A model generated the notes under the pieces. It had not been told where the DNA came from. It ran no database searches and was given only the letters and a program-made list of their open reading frames with translations. Made by a program: the position numbers and the translations under genes. Positions 1 to 7,116 of a stretch of 16,542 bases of DNA are shown here, piece by piece (the first letter of the stretch is position 1; each line of letters begins with the position of its first letter). This stretch comes from Betaproteobacteria bacterium. Lineage in GTDB: Bacteria; Pseudomonadota; Gammaproteobacteria; Burkholderiales; SG8-39. Location: positions 1 through 16,542 of the forward strand of contig JAAOZY010000387.1 of assembly GCA_012274205.1 (NCBI GenBank), given 5' to 3'.

Positions 1-708
1 CTGGAAGCGCTCGCGCTCGATCGGGCGGGCTATGTTTACGCGCTCACCTCGCATTCGCGCGATGCGGAGGGCGACGAGAAAAAGGCCCGCGACAAGCTGG
101 TCCGCTTTCGCGTCGAGGACGGGCGCATGGTCGAACCGATGCTGGTTCGCGGCCTGAAGCCCGCTTTGGTGCGGGCGCATCCGGCGCTGTCCGCTGCCGC
201 CGAAATAACCGATGTGAAAAGCAGCGGTGGCTTCAACATCGAGGCCATGGAATTCAGCGCCGACGGGCAGCAATTGCTGGTGGGCTTTCGCAGCCCCTTG
301 CTCGAGCAGCGCGCGATCATCGCCTGCGTGGAGAATCCCGCACCCATCTTCGAGCGATGCGAGCCGCCGCGTGTTTCACGCACCCTGATGACGCTGGATT
401 TGGGCGGCGACGGGATACGCGGCCTGGCCTATCTGACCGAGCTCGACGGCTACCTCGTGATCAGCGGTCCAGTCGGCAGTCAGGAGGTTCACTTCCAGCT
501 CTGGTTCTGGAGCGGTCTTCCGGATGCGCCGGCACGCCGTGTCAGCGTGGCCGGCTTGCCGGGCTTCGAGCACGCCGAAGGAGTGAGTCCAGCCGTGATC
601 GACGGCCGCCCGCGCATCATCATCGTCAGCGATGACGGCGACAGGAAAGCAGGGCGCGATGCGCACTTTATGCTGCTCGATGCGGGGCAACTGGTGATTG
701 CGCCCTGA
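1..708 (+). CDS. DUF3616 family protein, C-terminal part (5' end outside window)
   Basis: The reading frame is already open at base 1 and gives 235 residues before the TGA at 706-708, so the N-terminus lies outside the window. The text matches my memory of the DUF3616 family: an early YALTSHSRD segment, a central block GFNIEAMEFSADGQQLLVGF near residues 75-95, and RGLAYLTELDGYLVISGP near 140-157. Repeated strands ending in D/G turns suggest a beta-propeller-like fold. The family has no firmly assigned reaction known to me. No signal peptide can be judged because the start is missing. The gene ends only 3 bp from the convergent membrane gene, with no terminator hairpin between them. An internal ATG at 127 exists, but the homology-like sequence continues upstream of it, so I treat the whole frame as coding. 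Confidence 0.8.
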   Translation: MEALALDRAGYVYALTSHSRDAEGDEKKARDKLVRFRVEDGRMVEPMLVRGLKPALVRAHPALSAAAEITDVKSSGGFNIEAMEFSADGQQLLVGFRSPLLEQRAIIACVENPAPIFERCEPPRVSRTLMTLDLGGDGIRGLAYLTELDGYLVISGPVGSQEVHFQLWFWSGLPDAPARRVSVAGLPGFEHAEGVSPAVIDGRPRIIIVSDDGDRKAGRDAHFMLLDAGQLVIAP

Positions 709-711
709 GTT

Positions 712-1368
712 TCAGGCCGCATACCAGAGCACGGCAAAGTAATGGCAGGTGGTGCCCGCCATCACAAACAGATGCCAGATGAAATGCCCGTATCGCAGGC
801 GCGAATCGAGTGCAAAGAAAATCACCCCCAGCGTGTAAGCCAGGCCGCCGGCGACCAGCCATAGCAGCCCGGATGCAGGCACGCGGGCAGTCAGGGGTTG
901 AATTGCGATCACGATGAGCCAGCCCATGAGCAGATACAGGCCGGTGGAAAGAATGGGATGGGCCATGCGGTTCAGTGCCTTGAGCAGCACCCCGGCCGCG
1001 GCAAGCCCCCACACCAGCCCGAGCAGCGTCCATCCCCATGCGCCGCGCAGCACGCCGAGGGTAAACGGGGTGTAGGTGCCGGCGATGAGCAGAAAGATCG
1101 CGGAATGCTCGATCACCCGAAACACCCGCTTGGCGCGGCCGGCCGGCAGCGCGTGATACAGGGTGGAGGCCAGGTACAGCAGCACCATGGTCGCGGCGAA
1201 GATGCTGGCGCCGGCAATGAAGCCCGCATCGCCCTGCCGCAGCGCCTGCTGGATCAGGAATGGGGTGGCGACGAGAGCCGCGATCAGCCCGAGTCCGTGA
1301 CTGAGGCTGTTGGCGATTTCCTCGCCACGCGATTGCGTACGTTTGCTTGTTGCAAAGGATTTCTTCAC
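712..1368 (-). CDS. trhA: Hemolysin III / TrhA (PAQR-like) seven-helix membrane protein
   Basis: This 218-aa protein is made almost entirely of hydrophobic helices, about seven in all. It carries the hemolysin III hallmarks: EEIANSLSHG (residues 16-25), STLYHAL (69-74), EHSAIFLLIAGTYTPF (87-102) and the C-terminal HFIWHLFVMAGTTCHYFAVLW (195-215). His72, His199 and His209 match the conserved metal-binding histidines of the PAQR/HlyIII superfamily. These are inner-membrane proteins. Despite the name, haemolysis is not their established role, and TrhA has been linked to membrane-lipid homeostasis. I prefer the GTG at 1368 because family N-termini begin shortly before RGEE. In-frame alternatives are ATG 1395, which sits on the edge of the upstream repeat hairpin, and TTG 1437, which sits inside it. 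No strong Shine-Dalgarno distinguishes them. The family's usual Asp before HSAIFLL is Glu here. Confidence 0.88.
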   Translation of the reverse strand: MKKSFATSKRTQSRGEEIANSLSHGLGLIAALVATPFLIQQALRQGDAGFIAGASIFAATMVLLYLASTLYHALPAGRAKRVFRVIEHSAIFLLIAGTYTPFTLGVLRGAWGWTLLGLVWGLAAAGVLLKALNRMAHPILSTGLYLLMGWLIVIAIQPLTARVPASGLLWLVAGGLAYTLGVIFFALDSRLRYGHFIWHLFVMAGTTCHYFAVLWYAA

Positions 1369-1393
1369 GTCATGCCTGCGGAAGCATTGCGTC

Positions 1394-1500
1394 ATTCCGG
1401 CAAATACCCAGAGGGCACAAGTACCCAAAGGGCACAAGCGCCGGAATCCAGCCTGATTGACTGGACCCCGGCACTTGTGCCCTCTGGGTATTCGCCGGGG
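1394..1500. repeat. REP-like double stem-loop with three copies of a 17-mer
   Basis: There are two adjacent perfect stem-loops. The first has stem ATTCCGGC (1394-1401) pairing with GCCGGAAT (1440-1447). Its loop holds two head-to-tail 17-mers, TACCCAGAGGGCACAAG (1405-1421) and TACCCAAAGGGCACAAG (1422-1438), which differ at one base. The second has stem CCCCGGC (1466-1472) pairing with GCCGGGG (1494-1500). Its loop holds the exact reverse complement of the first 17-mer, CTTGTGCCCTCTGGGTA (1474-1490). The flanks GTCATTCC and GGAATCCAG resemble dispersed palindromic intergenic repeats of proteobacteria. It lies between two minus-strand genes, so it could act as a transcript-stabilising or attenuating structure between the 91-aa gene and the hemolysin III gene. 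No run of T follows either stem, so it is not a classical terminator. Confidence 0.75.
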
Positions 1501-1527
1501 CGACGGCTAAAAGAACTTCGTGCCGGA

Positions 1528-1803
1528 TCAATCATCCCCTTCTTGTCCTCCCACCGGCTCGGCGTCATGCATCTGCGGATGCGCAGTGCGTAGCCAGCCT
1601 GCCTCGCTGTCCCAGAACACCGGCTTTTCGGTCTGCAGCATGTGAAGCAGGTTGCGGTAGTCCTCCGAGCCCAGGTTGGTCAGTCGGAACAGTTCGGTCA
1701 GTCGGGTTGCACTGCGCAGGATGATGCGCCCGCGGCCGGATTTGTCGGGTGAGCCGGAAGGCATCCACTCGGCGTAGTAGTGACCAATATTCACAACAGC
1801 CAT
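1528..1803 (-). CDS. Hypothetical protein, 91 aa
   Basis: I do not recognise the family. The start is well supported: AAGGAGAACG lies just upstream of the ATG at 1803. The protein begins MAVVNIGHYYAEWMPSG and has no signal peptide or membrane segment. It contains a basic-hydrophobic stretch SGRGRIILRSATRLTELFRL (about residues 22-41), a segment rich in Leu and aromatic residues to about position 64, and a polar acidic end EPVGGQEGDD. Composition and length suggest a small soluble cytoplasmic protein. Longer in-frame extensions upstream run into the promoter of the divergent nitroreductase gene and were rejected. The gene is divergent from that exported flavoprotein across 154 bp, so the two may share regulation, but nothing in the sequence proves a link. 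Confidence 0.65.
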   Translation of the reverse strand: MAVVNIGHYYAEWMPSGSPDKSGRGRIILRSATRLTELFRLTNLGSEDYRNLLHMLQTEKPVFWDSEAGWLRTAHPQMHDAEPVGGQEGDD

Positions 1804-1957
1804 CGTCGTTCTCCTTGCGTGCCGGATCGGATTTAAAAATAGATGGTTTTGCGCCAACTGTTTGTATCGATCGACCGGACCGGAACGATGGCTTGCTCCG
1901 GATGAAGGCGGGTCTAGATTGAAGTGGGCTGTACGTTTTCGGCACGGGGAATTGGCC

Positions 1958-2605
1958 ATGACGATATGGCGAGCCGCGGGAGTATTGATGATGAGCATGA
2001 TGGGAACAGGACTGGCGCAGGACACCGGTGCGATCAAGCTGCCGCCGCCCGAGATGGCCGGCGGCATGCCATTGATGCAGGCGCTGCAGGCGCGGCACTC
2101 GACGCGTGAGTTTGCCGGCAAGCCGTTGCCGCCGCAGGTGCTGTCGAACCTGCTGTGGGCGGCAAGCGGGGTAAACCGGCCGGAGTCAGGCCAGCGCACC
2201 GCGCCTTCCGCCCATGACGGGTGCGAGATCGATGTCTACGTGACCACCGCAGATGGCGCGTACCGCTACGACCCGCCCAGCCATACGCTGCAACGCGTGG
2301 TGGCGGGTGACCTTCGCCATCTGACAGGGGTGCAGGACTTTGTGGCCACGGTGCCGCTGAATCTGGTGTATGTGGCCGACCTCGACCGGATGAGCGGCGC
2401 GAGCGCCGAGGACAAGACGTTCTACAGCGCGACTGACGCCGGCTTCATTGCCCAGAATGTGTATCTCTACTGCGCGTCGTCCGGGTTGGCGGTGGTGGTG
2501 CGCGGCCTGGTTGATCGCGAGGCGCTGGGCGCTGCTCTTGGGCTGGGCAAGCATCAGCGCATCATCCTGGCGCAATCAGTGGGCTACCCGGCCGGGGCCA
2601 AATAG
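1958..2605 (+). CDS. Exported nitroreductase-family flavoprotein (SagB/ThcOx-like)
   Basis: The 215-aa product starts at ATG 1958, with GGGGA about 8 bases upstream. The first 20 residues (TIWRAAGVLMMSMMGTGLAQ) are a short signal peptide or membrane anchor ending in an LAQ-type cleavage site. The rest matches the nitroreductase fold: RHSTREFAGKPLPPQVLSNL (47-66) is the usual FMN-phosphate-binding start with Arg47, Ser49 and Arg51. LLWAASGVNRPESGQRTAPSA (66-85) is typical of the SagB-type subgroup. The C-terminal half has DAGFIAQNVYLYCASSGL (160-177) and QSVGYPAG (206-213), which normally form the second part of the flavin site. An FMN-dependent oxidoreductase outside the cytoplasm is inferred; the substrate is unknown. 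Single-domain length is normal. The next gene begins 285 bp later, so this is probably a monocistronic unit. Confidence 0.82.
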   Translation: MTIWRAAGVLMMSMMGTGLAQDTGAIKLPPPEMAGGMPLMQALQARHSTREFAGKPLPPQVLSNLLWAASGVNRPESGQRTAPSAHDGCEIDVYVTTADGAYRYDPPSHTLQRVVAGDLRHLTGVQDFVATVPLNLVYVADLDRMSGASAEDKTFYSATDAGFIAQNVYLYCASSGLAVVVRGLVDREALGAALGLGKHQRIILAQSVGYPAGAK

Positions 2606-2890
2606 CGATGGTTGATCGCTGCGCGCAGCATGGCCGCCAAATTCGGTTATGGTAAGAGCCCCGTCCAACCATTTGCTCATTTATCGCCTGATCAGGTCCG
2701 CCGGGTCTATGGACCAAGCCAGCCTGGATGTCTTCTGCAAAAATAGGTGGTTTCGGGTTCATTTCGTCGGGTTTTTGCCGATACAGGGTATGAAAAACTT
2801 TGAAGCCGGGCGCCAAGACCCGGATACCGGGCAGGCGTATGCGCGGTGGTGTAATTTTCATCAAACCGAAAATCATGACAGGAAGTATTG
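2606..2890. other. Intergenic region upstream of the OMP/PBP/GGDEF-EAL operon
   Basis: No convincing gene lies here. An open frame of about 80 codons covers most of the gap, but it has no ribosome-binding site or recognisable sequence. A perfect 10-bp palindrome CCTGATCAGG lies at 2687-2696. A weak GCGAT/ATCGC hairpin follows the nitroreductase stop without a T-run. The promoter of the downstream operon must lie in this stretch, but I cannot assign -35/-10 boxes with confidence. Confidence 0.4.
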
Positions 2891-4030
2891 ATGCAGGGTC
2901 GTTGCAGTGTTTCACGCAGTATTTTCCGATTAATCTTGCTTGCAGTGACATTAGGCATTCCGCTTCACGCTTCCGCTGAGGAAGCCGACGTCAACCCTCC
3001 CCACCATCACGCTTCTGCTGAGGAAGGGGACAGCGCATCGCCGCACAATCACGCCGGCGATCTGCTGCTGTTTCCCGCCATCACCGGCACGCACCGCAAC
3101 GTCTCCGTTCCCGGGCTCGATGAGAACGAACTGATGCCCGAGGTGGACATCTTCTACAGCACCGACCACGAACGTCTGCGTTTCCTGGCCGAATTCCTGC
3201 TGAGCAGCGACGAGCATGAGATGGAGCGCCTGCAGCTGGGTTGGCTGGTCCAGCCTGCGGCCACGCTGTGGCTAGGGAGATTCCATACCCCGCTGGGGTT
3301 CTGGAATAGCGAGCATCATCACGGGGCCTTCATGCAGACGACTATCAGCCGGCCCAGCATCCTCGACTTCGAGGACGATAACGGCATGCTTCCGACCCAC
3401 ATCACGGGCATGCTGGCGGAAGGGTCGCTCGATCACGGCCACGGCTCCATCAATTACGCGTTCGGCATCGGCCAGGGACCGGAACTGGAATCGGCGCTCG
3501 TGCCGGTGAACATCCTGGAATTCAGAAACGGCGGCAAGCTGGCAGCCAGTGCCCGTCTGAGTTACCGCCCCCTTGACGTCAGCGCGAACGAGTTCGGGGC
3601 ATTTGCCGGATACGCGAGCATCCCGGTCATCGGCAGCCCGATCAATGAGGTCGATCAGACCGTGGCAGGGGTTTTCTACACTCGGGAAACCGGGAAACTG
3701 CGGTTGCTGGGGGAATTTTTCTACGTGAGCAATCGCCTCGAGTACTCGACTTCGGCGAACAATGCGGACTTCAGCGCCGGCTATCTGCAGGCCGAATACC
3801 AGATGCACGACAGCTGGACCGTCTTCGGCCGGCTGGAGGGCACGGCCAACGCAAAAAACAATGCCTACCTGGATCTGAACCAGGAATTCATGGCCGAACG
3901 GGCAATGGTCGGTGCCCGCTTCGAGGTGAGTAGTCGCCAGGCGCTCAAACTTGAACTTTCCCGCAACGAAACGCAAGGCGACACGCGCTTCAATCAGCTT
4001 GATCTGCAATGGAGCATGGTTTATCCATGA
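2891..4030 (+). CDS. Predicted outer-membrane beta-barrel protein with His-rich N-terminus
   Basis: The 379-aa product starts at ATG 2891, with AGGAAG about 6 bases upstream. Residues 1-29 form a signal peptide ending HASA before EE. A histidine- and acid-rich linker (26-55) follows, built from a 14-residue duplication. The remainder alternates polar and hydrophobic residues in short strands separated by D/N/G turns, for example LQLGWLVQPAATLWLGRFHTP and LRLLGEFFYVSNRLEYST. This is the look of a porin-like barrel, and the HTPLGFWNSEHHHG segment (about residues 135-148) resembles phosphate-selective porin-like or uncharacterised OMPs. The protein ends SMVYP rather than in the usual terminal aromatic, which is atypical. 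Its stop overlaps the next gene's start (ATGA), so translation is probably coupled to the periplasmic protein and then to the GGDEF-EAL protein. The cargo or ligand is unknown, though metal or phosphate-like anions are plausible. Confidence 0.75.
   Translation: MQGRCSVSRSIFRLILLAVTLGIPLHASAEEADVNPPHHHASAEEGDSASPHNHAGDLLLFPAITGTHRNVSVPGLDENELMPEVDIFYSTDHERLRFLAEFLLSSDEHEMERLQLGWLVQPAATLWLGRFHTPLGFWNSEHHHGAFMQTTISRPSILDFEDDNGMLPTHITGMLAEGSLDHGHGSINYAFGIGQGPELESALVPVNILEFRNGGKLAASARLSYRPLDVSANEFGAFAGYASIPVIGSPINEVDQTVAGVFYTRETGKLRLLGEFFYVSNRLEYSTSANNADFSAGYLQAEYQMHDSWTVFGRLEGTANAKNNAYLDLNQEFMAERAMVGARFEVSSRQALKLELSRNETQGDTRFNQLDLQWSMVYP
2966..3049 (+). repeat. 42-bp in-frame tandem duplication, two copies
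   Basis: Copies at 2966-3007 and 3008-3049 encode HASAEEADVNPPHH and HASAEEGDSASPHN, and a third repeat begins as HAG. The first six codons of each copy differ by one silent base (TCC/TCT). The second halves have diverged more. The duplication copies the signal-peptidase site (ASA-EE) and doubles the His/Glu/Asp content of the mature N-terminus. Confidence 0.8.
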
Positions 4031-4464
4031 CGCGTCGCCTGTTCCTGGCACTGTTTGCCTGCTTTGCGCTGCCGACCGGTCTGCATGCGCAGACGATGGA
4101 GCAATCCCTGGTATTGGTGGCGAGCGCGCAATCCGCGATCCAGCGGCTGTCCCCCGACGAGACCCGCAAGCTCTATCTCGGCATACCGATGCTCGTCGAC
4201 AGCCAGCGCATTCGCCCGCTACGCAACAACACGAATCTGAAGGTGCAGGAGATGTTCATGCAGAAGGTCATGTTCATGTCGACGCCTGCCTATGAGCGCC
4301 AGATCCTGTCCCGCGTCTTCCGAATGGGCGGAACGCGCCCGCCGGCCTACGCCGAATTGCGCGATCTGCTGAATGCCCTGGAGACGGATCCTGCGGCGGT
4401 GACTTATATGCCGCGTGAGCTTGCCACCGCGCGGCCCGGACTCAAGATTGTCGGGGAGCTTTGA
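4027..4464 (+). CDS. Small periplasmic phosphate-binding-like (PBP fold) protein
   Basis: The 145-aa product starts at ATG 4027, which overlaps the OMP stop as ATGA. The signal peptide MTRRLFLALFACFALPTGLHA is followed by QT. The mature part has the order seen in one lobe of PstS-like proteins: LSPDETRKLYLGIPMLVDSQRI (41-62, normally the LS-x-E-x-RxIFLG element), a central helix around VQEMFMQKVMFM, FRMGGTRPPAYAE (98-110, the F-x-G-x-xPP element), and DPAAVTYMPRE (121-131, normally PGAIGYV). At about 124 mature residues it is much shorter than a transport PstS (about 320), so it is probably a sensor rather than a transporter component. Stand-alone proteins of this type occur next to GGDEF genes. 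I infer that it senses a ligand or the OMP state and controls the downstream inner-membrane protein. The aromatic residue usual after the LG is replaced here (LGIPMLV). Confidence 0.72.
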   Translation: MTRRLFLALFACFALPTGLHAQTMEQSLVLVASAQSAIQRLSPDETRKLYLGIPMLVDSQRIRPLRNNTNLKVQEMFMQKVMFMSTPAYERQILSRVFRMGGTRPPAYAELRDLLNALETDPAAVTYMPRELATARPGLKIVGEL

Positions 4465-4466
4465 GC

Positions 4467-6872
4467 TTGGCAACGCGGATCCGGCAGTTCGTTCATAGCT
4501 ACATGGGCCAGATGCTGATCGGCTCGCTGCTGATTCATGCGCTGCTGATCCCCTTCATCTACTTCGGCATCCTGCACCTGGCGGAAAAGGATTATCAGTC
4601 CCAGTTCGTCGATCATGCGCGCGCGCAGTCCTTCCTGCTTGGCAAGCTCATGGAGCAGGCCGCCGACCCCGCGCGGATCACCCAGATAGCCGACGACCTC
4701 ATCCTCAGCGGCCAGGTGGTCTATGTCGACTTCGTTGCGGTGTCGGGAAAGCGGTATTCCTCGGCCTACAACCCGGGCGCCCATTTCAGTGAGGATTTCT
4801 TTTTCGGCGAGCACGGCGATCACGTCTATTCCATCGCCATTCCGATCCGTTCCCAGCAAGGCGGCACGCTGCGGCTCGCGTTCGACGAGCAGCCGACGGA
4901 GGAGCACATCGCGAATTTCTACCGCTTCGGGTTCTTCCTGGTCTGCGGCTATATCGTACTGACCCTTCTGTTCATCAGCTTCTTCGGCCATCTCATGACC
5001 AAGTCGATCCGCCAGTTGCGGGACGCGACGCGCCGGATCGCGAGCGGCTTCACGAATGAGCAGTTGTCTGTCCACACCCATGTGGCGGAGGTGTCCAGCC
5101 TGGCGCAGGATCTGGAAATCATGCGGCAGGAACTGGTTAATCGCGAACATGAAATCTCCTTGCGCGAATCGCACCAGAGAGCGGTGCTCGAAACCGCCGC
5201 CGAGGGGATTATCACCGTCAATCCGGCAGGACAAATTGAAAGTTTCAACAATGCAGCGGAGTCCATTTTTGGCTGCCGCGCCGAGGACATGTTGAACACC
5301 CCTTTTGCCGACCTGCTGTCAACCGAGGATGCGGCCCATTTCCTGTTGCCTTCCGGAGAGCCGCTTACCTGCGTAGGCACCGAGCTGGTCGGCGTTCGCA
5401 AGGGCGGCGAGCGCTTTCACTTGACACTCTCCGTGAGCGAAGCGATTGCCGTCCACTCGCGATGCTTCACGCTGCTGGTGCAGGACATTAGCGAACGCCG
5501 CGCCTTTGAAGCCAAGCTGGCCTACCAGGCCGCCCACGACGCCCTCACCGGTCTGCCTAACCGCGAGCTCTATAACGACCGGCTGGTGCAGGCAATGTCC
5601 CATGCTGCCAGGCAGGAGCATATTCTGGCGCTGCTGTTCCTCGATCTGGACCGCTTCAAGTACATCAACGACACCCTGGGACACGCTGTCGGCGACGAAC
5701 TGTTGAAAGCTGTCGCCGAACGGATCAAATCCAGTCTGCGGCAGGAGGACACCCTTGCCCGGATCGGGGGCGACGAGTTCACCCTGATCCTGCCCACTCT
5801 TCATCATGTGGATGGCGCCGTCATGGTGGCGCAGAATATTCTGGACTTGCTGGACCGACCTTTCTCCATCGCCGAGCAGGAACTCTATGTCTCCGGCAGC
5901 ATCGGCATCACCTTTTATCCTTTTGACGCCAATGATGCCAGCACGCTGGTCAAGAATGCCGACACCGCCATGTACGCGGCCAAAAGCCTGGGCGGCAACA
6001 ACTACCAGTTCTATTCCGAGGAAATGAATGTGAAGGCAAGCGGGCGCCTGGAGATGGAGCGGCAGCTGCGCCACGCCCTGGAACGCGGCGAGTTGCTGCT
6101 GCACTATCAACCCCAGGTGGAGGCGAGCAGTAAGCGCATCGTCGGCGTGGAAGCCCTGTTGCGCTGGCAACACCCCGACTTGGGGCTGGTTTCGCCGGCG
6201 GATTTCATTCCGCTGGCGGAGGAAACCGGTCTGATTATCCCGATTGGCGACTGGGTGCTGCGCACAGCCTGTGTCCAGGGTGCGGCCTGGCGCAAAAGTG
6301 GGCTGGAAGTTTCGGTGGGGGTTAACCTGTCCGCCCGCCAGTTCGCCCAGCCGCATCTGCTCGAGTCTATCGAAGCCATTCTGGAGGAAACGGGATTCCC
6401 GCCGTACCTGCTTGATCTCGAGCTGACGGAAAGCGCGCTGATGCAACGGGGCAGCGAGACCGTTGCCATTCTGAAGCAGTTGCGGCGGCTGGGCGTCTCG
6501 CTTTCGCTGGATGACTTCGGCACCGGCTATTCGTCCCTGAGCTATCTTCAGCACTTCCCCATCAACACGCTCAAGATCGATCGCTCCTTTGTTCGGGAGA
6601 TCACCGGCAAAGCGGGCGACGGCGCCCTGGCTGCCGCCATCATCGCGATGGCCCACAGCCTGAGCCTGAAAGTGATCGGGGAAGGCGTGGAATCCGCTGA
6701 ACAACTGGCCTTTCTGCAGGCGCGCCAGTGCCAGATCATTCAAGGATTCTATTTCAGCAAACCTTTGCCGTGCCAGGTGGTCACCGACCTGCTGCACAGG
6801 AACCTGTCGTTGGGCGATGCCTTCGGCACGGATGAGACTGCGCTCGTTCCAGCCCTCACTTCCGCCGCATAA
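4467..6872 (+). CDS. Membrane HAMP-PAS-GGDEF-EAL cyclic-di-GMP signalling protein
   Basis: From TTG 4467 the product is 801 aa. TTG 4461 is also in frame and overlaps the previous stop, but GGGGAG (4453-4458) is spaced 8 bases from 4467 and only 2 from 4461. Order: membrane helix about 17-38, periplasmic sensor 40-153, second helix about 155-176, HAMP to about 228, and PAS about 235-345. The GGDEF domain has GGDEF at 434-438 and an I-site RQED at 425-428. The EAL domain starts near 535, with EALLRW (562-567), VNLS (619-622), ELTES (652-656), DDFGTGY (682-688), KIDRSF (703-708), GEGVE and QGFYFSKP. Every catalytic residue I can check in both domains is present, so both diguanylate cyclase and phosphodiesterase activity are possible, with product inhibition through the I-site. 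The sensor loop faces the periplasm, where the PBP-like protein encoded just upstream would be. It is the last gene of the three-gene unit. Confidence 0.93.
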   Translation: MATRIRQFVHSYMGQMLIGSLLIHALLIPFIYFGILHLAEKDYQSQFVDHARAQSFLLGKLMEQAADPARITQIADDLILSGQVVYVDFVAVSGKRYSSAYNPGAHFSEDFFFGEHGDHVYSIAIPIRSQQGGTLRLAFDEQPTEEHIANFYRFGFFLVCGYIVLTLLFISFFGHLMTKSIRQLRDATRRIASGFTNEQLSVHTHVAEVSSLAQDLEIMRQELVNREHEISLRESHQRAVLETAAEGIITVNPAGQIESFNNAAESIFGCRAEDMLNTPFADLLSTEDAAHFLLPSGEPLTCVGTELVGVRKGGERFHLTLSVSEAIAVHSRCFTLLVQDISERRAFEAKLAYQAAHDALTGLPNRELYNDRLVQAMSHAARQEHILALLFLDLDRFKYINDTLGHAVGDELLKAVAERIKSSLRQEDTLARIGGDEFTLILPTLHHVDGAVMVAQNILDLLDRPFSIAEQELYVSGSIGITFYPFDANDASTLVKNADTAMYAAKSLGGNNYQFYSEEMNVKASGRLEMERQLRHALERGELLLHYQPQVEASSKRIVGVEALLRWQHPDLGLVSPADFIPLAEETGLIIPIGDWVLRTACVQGAAWRKSGLEVSVGVNLSARQFAQPHLLESIEAILEETGFPPYLLDLELTESALMQRGSETVAILKQLRRLGVSLSLDDFGTGYSSLSYLQHFPINTLKIDRSFVREITGKAGDGALAAAIIAMAHSLSLKVIGEGVESAEQLAFLQARQCQIIQGFYFSKPLPCQVVTDLLHRNLSLGDAFGTDETALVPALTSAA

Positions 6873-7116
6873 CATTTTGCCGACAAGCAGGCAGACAAGG
6901 CTGATTGCACGACCTTGCGAGCCGATTTCCCCACACGGGGGTGGTGCGGGAGCTGACGGGACATTGCGCGATCCCTGCTCGCGCATCGAGGCAGTTCTGT
7001 GGCTGGGGTGTGACGCAGGTCGGCATCGCGCGCATTCTGCAGACTGACTATCATTAAAAAATTATTCGCTGTTGGACATGCGAAGCGGGACGTGTGGGCG
7101 TATTGAAGGAGGTCAT

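Noticed and set aside
1405..1490. Possible mini CRISPR from the three 17-mers
   Set aside because: Two copies are directly adjacent without spacers and the third is inverted; there are no cas genes.
2687..2696. CCTGATCAGG palindrome as an operator
   Set aside because: Only 10 bp, not repeated elsewhere nearby, and not positioned against a recognisable promoter.
2649..2891. 80-codon frame between the nitroreductase and OMP genes
   Set aside because: No ribosome-binding site, no recognisable sequence, and it occupies the region where the operon promoter should be.
5319..6986. Long open frame on the - strand opposite the GGDEF-EAL gene
   Set aside because: Its translation is a mirror of the conserved GGDEF/EAL coding sequence and shows no family of its own.
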